DNA of 64,000 nt. Origin: Actinomyces sp. Marseille-P3109 (lineage in GTDB: Bacteria > Actinomycetota > Actinomycetes > Actinomycetales > Actinomycetaceae). The DNA lies in the NCBI RefSeq assembly GCF_900323545.1, contig NZ_OOHN01000008.1:921144-985143 (forward strand), written 5' to 3'. Below are positions 41,533 to 50,889 of the stretch, one piece after another. The notes under the pieces were generated by a model that saw only the letters and a program-made list of their open reading frames with translations, made no database searches and was not told the DNA's origin. Position 1 is the first letter of the stretch. Each line of letters starts with the position of its first letter. The translations under genes were made by a program, and so were the position numbers.

Positions 41533-42585
41533 TCAGCGACGTGCCCTGCCCCGACGTCGCCGTGTCCGACGCCCCAGGGCGCGTCCACGCACGATCAGCC
41601 CCCATCCCAGCACGAGGGCCCCGAGCGCTGCCAGCGCCGAGTAGACGGGGGTGCGCCATACGGCGGAGCCCATCTCCTTGATGGTGCGGGCGGCCTGCTC
41701 AGGAAGGGAGCCCGCCCCGTCTCCACCGGCCAGGCAGTCGGTCAGGGCGGAGCGCAGCGCCTCCCTGTCAGTTCGGGGCAGACCGAGCTGGTAGGCGCCG
41801 GCCACGGAGACGAATCGACGTGCGTAAGTGCAGCGGTAGGAGGAGTTGGAGGGCCACCAGCCGCCGGGGCCGGTGGGTCTCCAGCTACCGGTGTCTGTGG
41901 ATCCGACTGGGCAGCTCGCAGGGCCACAGGCACCCTTGGCCTGATTGGCCTCACCGTCAACGGCGATCAGGTTCAGCGGGTCGTTGGCCACCAGCAGCCT
42001 GGTGCGCTCATCCCACTGCCAGGCTCCGTGCGCGTAGAGGTAGTTCAGCGGCACCACGTGGTCGATCTGGACGGCGGCAGAGGTGTCCTGACCGCGCGTG
42101 AAGGTGATCGTCCTACCCGTGTACGAGTCCTGGAGCGTGCCCGACCAGACAGTGGCGTCGGGACACACCCCCGCGCCTCGGCCACGCCCCTCCTCACGGT
42201 TCTGTACGCCCTCGGCTCGGGAGAAGTCGGTGTCCGTCAGGTCTCGGGCCAGGATCTCATTGCGGGTGTCACAGCCGTCACCGTCGACGTCTGTCCAGGC
42301 CTCGCCGAACCAGCCGGTGCGGGAGCCTCCCTCGCTCCAGGACTGTGTGGCGGGGGCGTCGTCGGGCAGAGACGCCAGGGTCTCGAGGGCGCCCTGGGAG
42401 GACAGGATGAAGTCTCCGCGCTGGTCCCATGGCGCCTGGTGGAGGGCGGTGAGCTCAGCGGTCGCAGAATCCTCGGTCGTCTCGTGGGAGACGGCGGCGT
42501 GGACGGGCGGCACCGTCGCCACGCCCCACATGCCGAGCGCGCCAATCACACTGAGGCGCGTCAGGAACCGGCTGGGGAAGCTCAT
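41533..42585 (-). CDS. Secreted, membrane-anchored HNH nuclease (DUF1524/GmrSD-type)
   Basis: This protein of 350 residues has an N-terminal signal peptide (residues 1-~30, RLSVIGALGMWGVATVPPVHA). The DUF1524-type nuclease core follows: the Asp/Cys-rich WTDVDGDGCDTRNEILARDL, GRTITFTRG, the catalytic HNH stretch IDHVVPLNYLYAHGAW, RLLVANDPLNLIAVDGEANQAKG, and WWPSNSSYRCTYARRFV. Cys residues fit an extracytoplasmic, disulphide-bonded enzyme. Near the C-terminus is a membrane helix (TPVYSALAALGALVLGWGLIV) and an Arg-rich tail, which would hold it on the membrane facing out. It probably degrades external DNA for nutrition or competition, or affects DNA uptake; this is inferred. The start is ATG 42585. 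It is downstream of pgl, 81 bp away, on the same strand. Confidence 0.87.
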   Translation of the reverse strand: MSFPSRFLTRLSVIGALGMWGVATVPPVHAAVSHETTEDSATAELTALHQAPWDQRGDFILSSQGALETLASLPDDAPATQSWSEGGSRTGWFGEAWTDVDGDGCDTRNEILARDLTDTDFSRAEGVQNREEGRGRGAGVCPDATVWSGTLQDSYTGRTITFTRGQDTSAAVQIDHVVPLNYLYAHGAWQWDERTRLLVANDPLNLIAVDGEANQAKGACGPASCPVGSTDTGSWRPTGPGGWWPSNSSYRCTYARRFVSVAGAYQLGLPRTDREALRSALTDCLAGGDGAGSLPEQAARTIKEMGSAVWRTPVYSALAALGALVLGWGLIVRGRALGRRTRRRRGRARR

Positions 42586-42666
42586 GAGCCAAAGGTAGCC
42601 GCCCGCACCGACACGAAGGACCTCTTCGCATCGGCTTGACCCACAGGAACCAGAGGACCTGGGACG

Positions 42667-43461
42667 TCAGACGCCGCTGTGGCTCGCGGCAGCCGACTCA
42701 TCCAGGTACCAGGTGGTCATCCGACCCCGGCAGCACGAAGCGGGTGCCCGGACGACGTCAGGGGCGCCCAGTCCCAGGCGCACCGCCTCCGCCTTCCCTG
42801 CGCCGCCGGCCACCACCATGATCTGGTGAGCGCGCTGCAGGACCTCGAAGGTCAGGGAGTAGCGCTGGGCAGGAGGTTTGGGCGAGCTGCGTACCGCCAC
42901 AGCGGGGACTCCCACCGCGAGCGCTGCCGGGTGCCCCGGGAAGAGTGAGCAGACATGGGCGTCGGGGCCCAGTCCCACGTGGACGACGTCGAAGCCGCGA
43001 CCGGCCAGGCCCGCCTCCTCGAGCTCGTGGACCATGCGCGCCGTGGCCTCGTCCAGCCCGCTGACCTCATCCGGAGCGGCGAGGCGGTGCACCTGAGACT
43101 CCGGTACGCCGGCGGCAATGAGCGGTGCGGCCAGCAGATCGTTGCGCTCCGGGTCACCCGCAGGCACGAAGCGCTCGTCGCCGAACCACAGGTGGATGCC
43201 ACGGCGCACCGGCTCGGGCTGAGCGGCGAGGAGCGGGGCCAGCGACTCGGCCAGCGCCACCCCGCCGGAGCCCCCGGTCAGTGCCAGGTGGGCGACCCCT
43301 CGCTCGGCAGCTGCCTCGGCCAGGATCCGCACCGTGTCCTCGCAGGCCCGCCCGGCGGCATCGGTCAGCGTCGGTGCCACGACGACGGTCGGTGCAGGAA
43401 CCGCAGCCGCACCCATCTGGATCTCGGTGAGCGCCTGACCGTCAGCGGTGTCGTCAGTCAT
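42667..43461 (-). CDS. pgl: 6-phosphogluconolactonase
   Basis: Pgl hydrolyses 6-phosphogluconolactone to 6-phosphogluconate, the second step of the oxidative pentose phosphate pathway. It has 264 residues. The NagB/Pgl fold is seen in HLALTGGSGGVALAESL, IHLWFGDERFVPAGDPERND, and VHVGLGPDAHVCSLFPGHPA. The last of these differs slightly from the common GMGxDGHxASLFPG: the Gly of DGH is Ala here, while the His is kept. ATG 43461 is chosen with GAGGAG upstream; it overlaps the opcA end by 8 bp. It is the last gene of zwf-opcA-pgl. Confidence 0.94.
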   Translation of the reverse strand: MTDDTADGQALTEIQMGAAAVPAPTVVVAPTLTDAAGRACEDTVRILAEAAAERGVAHLALTGGSGGVALAESLAPLLAAQPEPVRRGIHLWFGDERFVPAGDPERNDLLAAPLIAAGVPESQVHRLAAPDEVSGLDEATARMVHELEEAGLAGRGFDVVHVGLGPDAHVCSLFPGHPAALAVGVPAVAVRSSPKPPAQRYSLTFEVLQRAHQIMVVAGGAGKAEAVRLGLGAPDVVRAPASCCRGRMTTWYLDESAAASHSGV

Positions 43462-44422
43462 TCGTGGGCTCCTCAAGCAATGTGGCCAGAACCTCCTGGT
43501 AAACGAGGTCGGGGGTAAGACGGCGCAGTTCCTCGTTCAGCGTGCTCACGGGCTCGCGGCGGGCCATGGTCACCGCCTGCGGCTCGGGAGCTCCGGGGCG
43601 AGTGATCGTCACCTTCTCCAAGTCGTGGCGGGCGATGACGACGTCGCCGTCAGCAGTCCTGGCGGTGATGGACGAGATGCCCTTGACCCCCTCCTCGTCG
43701 ACTCGCGTCACAGGCTCGTCCAGACGCAGCCGCAGCCAGGCGATCATGAGGGACAGGGAGGAGTTCCGAGGCTCGCCGGCCACGACCACCTCACGCAGCC
43801 CGCCCGAGCGCAGGATCGGGTCCAGGGTGGAGGCCACCATGGCGCGCCACAGGGTGATCCGGGTCCAGGCCAGGTCGATGTCTCCGCGCACACTCACCGG
43901 AGCCAGCGCCCGCAGTGCCTTGGCGGGGTGGTCCTGTGCGGGCGTATTGGTGATCCGGGTGCTTCCCAGGCGGCCCAACGGGTCCCGGGAGGGGATCTCC
44001 GGGACCGTCGTCGGCCACCACACGACCACCGGGGCCTCGGGCAGAAGAAAGGGCACGACCAGCGTGTCGGTGTGCAGGGCCGCCTCGTCCCAGGGGCGCA
44101 GGACCAGCGTCTCACCGGCGCCGGCGTCGTGGCCGACGCGGATCTCGGCGTCCAGGTGCCCACCGGCCTGAGCCGAGACGTGCCCGTCACGGCTGCGCGG
44201 TGTTGCGCGGTCGGCGTCGTCCATGGGCGGCTTGACGACGGCGATGATCCGGCTCGGGTGGTCCCGGCTGGCTCCGTGGGCCGCGCACAGCGCCTCCTCC
44301 AACCCCTCCTCGTCCGTGGAGATGACGAGCGTCAGGACTCTGGACGAGCCCGAGGTGCCCTCGTGCTCCAGGAGCCGGGAGACGATCCGGGAGGTGGTCG
44401 TCGCTGTCAGGGTGGTGATCAT
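43454..44422 (-). CDS. opcA: Glucose-6-phosphate dehydrogenase assembly protein OpcA
   Basis: OpcA is required for assembly, activity or redox tuning of glucose-6-phosphate dehydrogenase in cyanobacteria and actinobacteria. The protein has 322 residues. Recognition rests on the N-terminal MITTLTATTTSRIVSRLLEHE, RVLTLVISTD, and the LVVPFLLPEAPVVVWWPTTVPEIPSRDPLG block typical of the family, plus its fixed place between zwf and pgl. ATG 44422 overlaps the zwf stop as ATGA with GGAGG upstream; pgl starts 8 bp inside its end. The three genes are thus translationally coupled, as expected for subunits needed together. Confidence 0.95.
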   Translation of the reverse strand: MITTLTATTTSRIVSRLLEHEGTSGSSRVLTLVISTDEEGLEEALCAAHGASRDHPSRIIAVVKPPMDDADRATPRSRDGHVSAQAGGHLDAEIRVGHDAGAGETLVLRPWDEAALHTDTLVVPFLLPEAPVVVWWPTTVPEIPSRDPLGRLGSTRITNTPAQDHPAKALRALAPVSVRGDIDLAWTRITLWRAMVASTLDPILRSGGLREVVVAGEPRNSSLSLMIAWLRLRLDEPVTRVDEEGVKGISSITARTADGDVVIARHDLEKVTITRPGAPEPQAVTMARREPVSTLNEELRRLTPDLVYQEVLATLLEEPTND

Positions 44423-46002
44423 GAGCGCCTCCAGGTGCGGCCGTCGTGGGCAAGGAGTTCGTGCGCACTGGCCGGCCCCCAGGAGCCGGGTCGGTAGCCC
44501 TCGGGACTCCCACCGGAGGTCCAGTGCTCGATGACGGGATCCAGGATGCGCCAGGACAGGTCGACCTCGCGCTGGTGGGGGAACAGCGGGGCGTCACCCA
44601 GGAGGGCGTCGAGGATGAGGCGCTCGTAGGCCTCCGGGGACTCCTCGTTGAAGGTGGCGCCGTATCCGAACTCCATGGAGACGTCGCGCAGCTCCATCTG
44701 GGTGCCGGGTACCTTGGAGGCCAGGCGAAGCGTGATGCCCTCGTCGGGCTGGATCCGTAGCACGATCGTGTTGGCCCCCACGGCGGTGGTGGCCGCCGAC
44801 GCGAAGGGCAGGAACGGGGGGTTCTTGAAGACGACCGCCACCTCGGTCACCCTGCGGGCGAGTCGCTTGCCGGCCCGCAGGTAGAAGGGCACGCCGGCCC
44901 AGCGGCGGTTGGTGATCTCCAGGCGCAGCGCGGCGAAGGTCTCGGTGCGAGAGTCGGAGGCGACGCCGTCCTCCTCCAGGTAGCCCCGCACGGGCAGACC
45001 CCCCTGGAAGCCGGCGTCGTAACGGCCGCGGGCCGTGGTCATGTCCAGGTCCAGGACGCCGTCGCGCTCCAGGCGCACGCAGTCGAGCACCTTCTCCTTC
45101 TCCAGACGCACTGAGGCCGCGTCCATGCTGGTGGGTTCCTCCATGGCAGTCAGTGCCAGGAGCTGGAGCAGGTGGTTCTGGATGACATCGCGCGCCGAGC
45201 CGATGGTGTCGTAGTAGCCCGCCCTGGTTCCGATACCGATGTCCTCAGCCATGGTGATCTGGACGTGGTCCACGTAGCGCTGGTTCCACAGCGGCTCGAA
45301 CATCGTGTTGGCGAATCGTAGCGCCAGGATGTTCTGCACCGTCTCCTTGCCCAGGTAGTGGTCGACCCGGAAGACGTCGTCGGGGCGCACGATCCGGCCC
45401 ACCAGGGCGTCGAGCTCGCGGGCGCTGGTGCGGTCGTGGCCGAAGGGCTTCTCGATGACCACGCGCCGCCAGGAGTCGGCCGACTCCTCCACGAGTCCGG
45501 AACGAGCGATCCGCTCGGTGACGGCCGGGAACCATCCCGGAGGGATCGATAGGTAGAAGGCTCGGTTGCCACGGGTGCCACGGGTGGCGTCGAGGTCGTC
45601 CACGACCCGGGTGAGCTGCTCGTAGGCGGTGTCGTCCTCGAAGGAACTGAACTCGACGAAGCGCATCCCCGCTGCCAGCTGCTCCCAGATCGCGGGGCGC
45701 CACGGAGTGCGGGCGCCGGCGCGTGCGGCCTTCTCCACATAGTCGCGCAGGTCGTCGTCGGACCAGGAGCGTCGGCCGACTCCCACCAGGGAGAAGCTGG
45801 GTGAGAGCAGACCGCGGTTGGCCAGGTCGTAGACGGCGGGCAGGAGCTTGTGCCGCGCGAGGTCACCGGTAATGCCGAACATCACCAGTACGCAGGGGTC
45901 GGCGATACGCGGAAGGCGTAGATCGCGGGCGTCGAGAAGCGGGTTGGCTGCTCGCGCGGGCCGTGACAGCGGCAACGGCGTCGCAGAGTCGGAGCTGGAC
46001 AC
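44419..46002 (-). CDS. zwf: Glucose-6-phosphate dehydrogenase
   Basis: Zwf oxidises glucose 6-phosphate to 6-phosphogluconolactone and is the main NADPH entry of the pentose phosphate pathway. It has about 527 residues. The cofactor site is VLVMFGITGDLARHKLLPAVYDL. The substrate-binding block is FRVDHYLGKETVQNILALRFAN, with VIEKPFGHD before it. The late PEAYERLILDALLGD and EVDLSWRILDPV are typical. GTG 46002 is preferred because GAAAGG lies 5 nt upstream; an in-frame TTG at 46026 would add 8 residues. It leads the zwf-opcA-pgl operon and is divergent from gnd. Confidence 0.96.
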   Translation of the reverse strand: MSSSDSATPLPLSRPARAANPLLDARDLRLPRIADPCVLVMFGITGDLARHKLLPAVYDLANRGLLSPSFSLVGVGRRSWSDDDLRDYVEKAARAGARTPWRPAIWEQLAAGMRFVEFSSFEDDTAYEQLTRVVDDLDATRGTRGNRAFYLSIPPGWFPAVTERIARSGLVEESADSWRRVVIEKPFGHDRTSARELDALVGRIVRPDDVFRVDHYLGKETVQNILALRFANTMFEPLWNQRYVDHVQITMAEDIGIGTRAGYYDTIGSARDVIQNHLLQLLALTAMEEPTSMDAASVRLEKEKVLDCVRLERDGVLDLDMTTARGRYDAGFQGGLPVRGYLEEDGVASDSRTETFAALRLEITNRRWAGVPFYLRAGKRLARRVTEVAVVFKNPPFLPFASAATTAVGANTIVLRIQPDEGITLRLASKVPGTQMELRDVSMEFGYGATFNEESPEAYERLILDALLGDAPLFPHQREVDLSWRILDPVIEHWTSGGSPEGYRPGSWGPASAHELLAHDGRTWRRS

Positions 46003-46394
46003 GTCGGCCTTTCTGAGGATCGACAAACGGTGGATTCAGAGCGGATCAGACTGGCGTCCGCAGATCACAATGGTCTGGTCGGGGCTGCCGCAGGACACCG
46101 AGGGTGTCGTACGAGCCTAATGTCAATGTAACGCGTCTACTGGCAACTCACCTGGGAGAGACAGGCCCACCGTGAGCCGTTGCACTATGTCGGAGGAGCA
46201 CCCGAACCATGGACGATCCTCGTGCCCGAGTGCAGGACGCGGTAGGGTCGCAGTGTCGGCGGGTGACGCCGAGTGCCCGTCGGGGGCCGGACTCAGCTCT
46301 CCATCGCACCGGTGTTGTCATCGTCCGGTATCACTCTTGGACTCGCAGGACCCCTACCCACCCTCATCGTCCTGTTGCACAGGAAAGGACCTTC
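46003..46394. other. 392-bp divergent regulatory region between zwf and gnd
   Basis: No gene is seen. Signals on either strand are weak. On the minus strand an exact TTGACA lies at 46119-46124 (plus strand TGTCAA), upstream of zwf, but no good -10 is at the right distance. On the plus strand TTGTCA near 46315 has no matching -10. Joint control of the two pentose phosphate transcription units from here is plausible but not shown. Confidence 0.35.
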
Positions 46395-47870
46395 ATGAGC
46401 AGTTTCACCCCCGCACCAGCCACGGCTGACCTCGGTGTCTTCGGGTTGGGGGTGATGGGGGCGAATCTCGCCCGCAACCTGGCTCGCCACGGGCACGCGG
46501 TCGCCGTCCACAACCGCACGTTCGCCCGTACCGAGAGGCTGATCGAGCGCTACGGCTCCGAGGGCGACTTCGTGCCGGCGGCCGACCTCAAGGACTTCGT
46601 GGCCTCCCTGCGCACTCCCCGTGTGGCCATCATCATGGTCCAGGCCGGCGCCGCCACCGAGGCGGTCATCGACGAGCTCGCCGCCCTCATGGAGCCCGGC
46701 GACATCATCGTCGACGCCGGAAACACCTTCTACACCGACACCCGGCGCCGCGAGGAGTCCCTGCGCGAGCGCGGCCTGCACTTCGTGGGCATGGGTGTCT
46801 CCGGCGGCGAGGAGGGGGCGCTCAACGGCCCCTCGATCATGCCCGGAGGTACCGCCGAGTCCTACAAGCGCCTGGGGCCGATGCTGGAGTCCATCTCCGC
46901 CCACGTCGACGGCGTTCCCTGCTGCACCCACGTGGGTCCCGACGGCGCCGGCCACTTCGTCAAGATGGTGCACAACGGCATCGAGTACGCCGACATGCAG
47001 CTCATCGCCGAGGCCTACGACCTGCTGCGCCACGTCGGTGGGTTCACAGTTCCCGAGATCGCCGAGGTCTTCCGCTCCTGGAAGGACTCCGAGCTCGACT
47101 CCTACCTCATCGACATCACCACCGAGGTCCTCTCCCACACCGACGCCGCAACCGGTGGCCCGTTCGTCGACATCGTCGTGGACGCAGCAGGACAGAAGGG
47201 CACCGGGGTGTGGACCACCCAGACGGCCCTTGAGCTGGGAGTGGCCGTACCCGCGATCGCCGAGGCCACCTTCGCTCGAGCCGTCTCCTCGGCCAGCGCG
47301 GCGCGAGCCGCCGTCCAGGCCGCCGACATCGCCCCGGGAACCTCGGCCCCGACCCTGGACGGCTCCGAGGAACGGCGTGCCTTCGTCGACGCCGTCAGGC
47401 AGGCCCTCTACGGCTCCAAGATCGCCGCCTACGCCCAGGGCTTCGACGAGATCGCCACCGCCTCGGTCCAGTTCGGCTGGAACATCGACCTGGGGGCCAT
47501 GGCTCGTATCTGGCGAGGCGGCTGCATCATTCGAGCCCGGTTCCTGGACGACATCACCCGCGCCTACGACGAGAACCCGAACCTGCCCAGCCTCCTGACG
47601 GCGCCGGTCTTCGCCTCGTCCCTGGCCACGGTGCTACCCGCCTGGCGCCAGGTCGTGGCCACCTCCGCCACCACCGGTGTTCCGGCCCCGGCCTTCGCCT
47701 CCTCCCTGGCCTACGTCGACCAGCTGCGCTCATCGCGCCTGCCTGCAGCCCTCATCCAGGGGCAGCGCGACTTCTTCGGATCGCACACCTACCACCGCAC
47801 CGACGACGTCGAGGGCGTCTACCACACGCTGTGGGCCACGCCCGAGCGCACCGAGGAGAAGTGGAGCTGA
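46395..47870 (+). CDS. gnd: 6-phosphogluconate dehydrogenase, decarboxylating
   Basis: Gnd oxidatively decarboxylates 6-phosphogluconate to ribulose 5-phosphate with NADP. It has 491 residues, the long dimeric form. The cofactor fold is DLGVFGLGVMGANLARNLARHGHAVAVHNRT. The substrate site is MGVSGGEEGALNGPSIMPGG and VKMVHNGIEYADMQLIAEAYDLL (catalytic Lys and His-Asn), with GQKGTGVWTTQTALELGV further on and the closing RDFFGSHTYHRTD. ATG 46395 is chosen with GGAAAGGA upstream. It is divergent from zwf-opcA-pgl, so all oxidative-branch enzymes are in one locus; pepN follows 47 bp downstream. Confidence 0.97.
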   Translation: MSSFTPAPATADLGVFGLGVMGANLARNLARHGHAVAVHNRTFARTERLIERYGSEGDFVPAADLKDFVASLRTPRVAIIMVQAGAATEAVIDELAALMEPGDIIVDAGNTFYTDTRRREESLRERGLHFVGMGVSGGEEGALNGPSIMPGGTAESYKRLGPMLESISAHVDGVPCCTHVGPDGAGHFVKMVHNGIEYADMQLIAEAYDLLRHVGGFTVPEIAEVFRSWKDSELDSYLIDITTEVLSHTDAATGGPFVDIVVDAAGQKGTGVWTTQTALELGVAVPAIAEATFARAVSSASAARAAVQAADIAPGTSAPTLDGSEERRAFVDAVRQALYGSKIAAYAQGFDEIATASVQFGWNIDLGAMARIWRGGCIIRARFLDDITRAYDENPNLPSLLTAPVFASSLATVLPAWRQVVATSATTGVPAPAFASSLAYVDQLRSSRLPAALIQGQRDFFGSHTYHRTDDVEGVYHTLWATPERTEEKWS

Positions 47871-47917
47871 GGCCGAACGCTCCGTCGCCCGCCCCGTCTG
47901 CCGCTAGATCACCGCAC

Positions 47918-50623
47918 ATGGCGACTACCGCGCCCGCTCGCTCGGACAGCCCCACGAACCTGCGCCACGAGGAGGCCGCCTGGCGGGCCTCGGTGTGCCA
48001 GGTGCCCACCAGCCATGTGGCGATCGACGTCACCACGGCCATCGACCCTCACGAGACGACCTTCAGCGTCCGCTGCCTGATGCACCTGCTCATCAGGCAG
48101 CCCGCTGAGGGCCTGTGGGTGGACTTCGTGGGGCACGCGGTCGACTCGCTCAGTATCGACGGTGAACTGGTCCCGGTGACCTGGGACGGAGCCCGCATCG
48201 CTCTGCCCGACCTCGAGCCGGGCGAGCACACGGTGGAGGTCCGGGCACGTGGCCTGTACTCCAACTCGGGCCAGGGACTGCACCGCTTCCACGACCCGGT
48301 TGACGGCGCCACCTACCTCTACACCCACTTCGAGCCTTCCGACGCGCGTCGCGCCTGGCCGATCATGGAGCAGCCGGACCTCAAGACACGGTTCTCGCTG
48401 GAGGTCACCCACCCGCGCGGCTGGACGGTCATGTCCAACACGCGGCCGACGGCGGGCAGCTCGAGCGCCTCGGCCGGCACCGGCAGCGGCTATGAGGTGA
48501 CGTCCTTCGCCACCTCCATGCCTCTGCCCAGCTACCTCACCGCGCTGGCCGCCGGCCCCTGGCACCGGGTGACGGGCCGGTGGAGCTCCCCGAGTCGCCA
48601 GGACCTGACGATTCCACTGTCCTGGTCGTGTCGGGCCAGCCTGGCCGACCACCTCGACGCCGCCGAGCTCCTCGACGTCACCCGCGCAGGCCTGGACCTC
48701 TACGACGGCGCCTATGGCTACGGCTTCCCCTGGGACTCCTACGACAGCGTGCTCGTCCCCGAGTACAACCTGGGCGCCATGGAGAACCCCGGCTGTATCA
48801 CCTTCAATGAGGACCTCTACCTCTTCCGCGGGGCGGTCACCCGCTCCCAGAGGGCGGGGCGGGCCAACACCATCCTCCACGAGATGTGCCACATGTGGTT
48901 CGGTTGCCTCGTCACCCCGACCTGGTGGGAGGACACCTGGCTCAAGGAGTCCTTCGCCGACCACCAGGGCACCTGGGCCGAGGCCGAGGCGGCCGGATAC
49001 ACGGAGGCGTGGGTGAGCTTTGCCTCCACCCGCAAGGCCTGGGCCTACCTGGAGGACTCCCGATCGGCCACCACCCACCCCATCGTGGCGCGGGTCGACG
49101 ACGTCGAGGCCGCTCGCCAGGCCTTCGACGGCATCACCTACGCCAAGGGCGCCGCCGTTCTCAAGCAGCTCGTCGCTTACGTGGGCCAGGAGGCCTTCCT
49201 CGAGGCCTCAGGCAGGCTCTTCGAGCGCCGGGCCTACGGTAACGCCACTCTGGAGGACTTCCTGGAGGTGCTCTCGCAGGTCTCGGGCCGCGACATGCAC
49301 GACTGGGCTCGAGCCTGGCTCCATACCGCGGGCCCCTCCGTCATCAGCGACGAGCTGGTCGTCAACGAGGGGAGGATCGTGTCGCTGACTCTCCGCCAGG
49401 AGGGCACCGACCTGGCCACCGGCGAGCCGGTGCTGCGTCCGCACACGCTCGTCGTCGGCCTGTACTCCTTCGACGACAGCGACGCGCTGGTGCGTACCCA
49501 CCGGCTGCCGGCCACCCTGGAGGTCGAGCAGCTCGAGATCACCGAGGCGGTGGGGCTGCCCGCCCCCGACGTCGTCCTGGTCAACGACGAGGACCTCACC
49601 TACGCCGTCGTGCGTCCCGACGACGCCTCCTTGTCGCGTCTGACAGCCTCACTCGGGGCGGTCCGCGACCCCATGGCCCGAGCCCTGGCCTGGTCGATGC
49701 TGCACAACCTTCTGCGAGACGCAAGAATCGGTGCACCACTGTTCGTGGAGACCGTCCTGGCGCATGCCGACGACGACACCGAGCCGGGCACCCTGTCCAC
49801 GCTGCTGAACCAAGCACTGCGCGCCGCCTGCCGGTACACCGGGCCGAGTGCACGGCGGCTGGTCCTGGACCGGCTCGTCGCAGATGACCTGGAGACCCCG
49901 GAGGCCTCCGAACCCGTCTCCGGACACGGCGGCTGGGGCAGGCTTCGTGCCGCTGCTCCAGGATCGGACTCCCAGCTCGTGCGCACCCGCGCCTGGCTGG
50001 AGGCCGCGGGACAGGCGGGGTTGCTCGGTGAGGAGCCGAAAGCACAGGCCGTCATCCGAATCCGCCGACTCTTGGACGGCGGTCTGCCCGGCCTGGAGCT
50101 GGACGCCGACCTGAAATGGCGGGCGCTGACGGCCATGGCACGGCTGGACGCCGTCCGTCCCGGTGAGCTCGACGCCCAACGGAAGGCGGATCCGACAGCC
50201 AGCGGCATCACCCACCACCTGAGGGCCTCCAGCTCGCTGCCACTCCCTGAGCTTAAGGCAGAGGTGTTCGATCGGCTCCTGACTGACACGGCTCTGAGCA
50301 ATGACCATGTCGATGCCCTCATCGCCGGCTTCGCCGTCGACGCGCACCGTGAGCTGACAGCCTCGTTCACCATCCGCTACCTCCAGGAGCTCGAAGGAAT
50401 CTGGTCCGGTCGCGGGCAGGAGATCGCCACCCGGCTGGTGACGGGGCTGTTCCCCGTGTGCGGGGGCGAGGCCGACGCCCGGGCAGTCGAGGACTGGCTC
50501 TCCTCCCACCCCAAGGCTCCGCGGGCTCTGCGGCGGCTCGTCCTCAAGAGTCTCGACGACCTTCACCGAGCCCTCGCCGCTCGTCGCATGTCCTCGGCGC
50601 GTCTCCAAGGCCCAAGCCACTGA
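47918..50623 (+). CDS. pepN: Aminopeptidase N, M1 family
   Basis: PepN is a zinc metallopeptidase removing N-terminal residues from peptides in the cytoplasm. It has 901 residues. The exopeptidase motif is LGAMENPGCITFNE (near residue 285) and the zinc site is HEMCHMWFGCLVTPTWWEDTWLKESFAD (HExxH...E, near 325). The catalytic Tyr region is DGITYAKGAAVLKQLVAYVG. A C-terminal ERAP1-like helical domain fills the last ~350 residues. The start is ATG 47918; the open frame extends upstream into gnd, but that part is not conserved. TAGATC lies 7 nt before the ATG, so a leaderless start is possible, or read-through from gnd. Confidence 0.94.
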   Translation: MATTAPARSDSPTNLRHEEAAWRASVCQVPTSHVAIDVTTAIDPHETTFSVRCLMHLLIRQPAEGLWVDFVGHAVDSLSIDGELVPVTWDGARIALPDLEPGEHTVEVRARGLYSNSGQGLHRFHDPVDGATYLYTHFEPSDARRAWPIMEQPDLKTRFSLEVTHPRGWTVMSNTRPTAGSSSASAGTGSGYEVTSFATSMPLPSYLTALAAGPWHRVTGRWSSPSRQDLTIPLSWSCRASLADHLDAAELLDVTRAGLDLYDGAYGYGFPWDSYDSVLVPEYNLGAMENPGCITFNEDLYLFRGAVTRSQRAGRANTILHEMCHMWFGCLVTPTWWEDTWLKESFADHQGTWAEAEAAGYTEAWVSFASTRKAWAYLEDSRSATTHPIVARVDDVEAARQAFDGITYAKGAAVLKQLVAYVGQEAFLEASGRLFERRAYGNATLEDFLEVLSQVSGRDMHDWARAWLHTAGPSVISDELVVNEGRIVSLTLRQEGTDLATGEPVLRPHTLVVGLYSFDDSDALVRTHRLPATLEVEQLEITEAVGLPAPDVVLVNDEDLTYAVVRPDDASLSRLTASLGAVRDPMARALAWSMLHNLLRDARIGAPLFVETVLAHADDDTEPGTLSTLLNQALRAACRYTGPSARRLVLDRLVADDLETPEASEPVSGHGGWGRLRAAAPGSDSQLVRTRAWLEAAGQAGLLGEEPKAQAVIRIRRLLDGGLPGLELDADLKWRALTAMARLDAVRPGELDAQRKADPTASGITHHLRASSSLPLPELKAEVFDRLLTDTALSNDHVDALIAGFAVDAHRELTASFTIRYLQELEGIWSGRGQEIATRLVTGLFPVCGGEADARAVEDWLSSHPKAPRALRRLVLKSLDDLHRALAARRMSSARLQGPSH

Positions 50624-50745
50624 CTGCCTGATCGAGGCCACGGCTGAGACCATGACTGAGACCTTTGTCCTAGCCTGAGCAACATCAGTGAAGCGCCGTC
50701 ACCCTTCTGAGACCCTCCAGCGGTGCTGCTGATCACCTCACGGAG

Positions 50746-50773
50746 TTGGCTGAGGGCGGACGCCGGGTAGACT
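50746..50773 (+). promoter_or_regulatory. Probable promoter of garA-ftsR
   Basis: TTGGCT (50746) and TAGACT (50768) are spaced 16 bp. Transcription would start near 50780, leaving a ~110-nt leader with a normal ribosome binding site before garA. Confidence 0.45.
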
Positions 50774-50889
50774 TCTCGCCATTCGAGGCGAGCCACGTCG
50801 TGAGGTTGACTCGACGTCGGTGCAACGAACGGTATGGTGGTGCTTGAGGCGGCGCACCGGGCGCCGCAACGAACCGAGGGGCAGGAATA

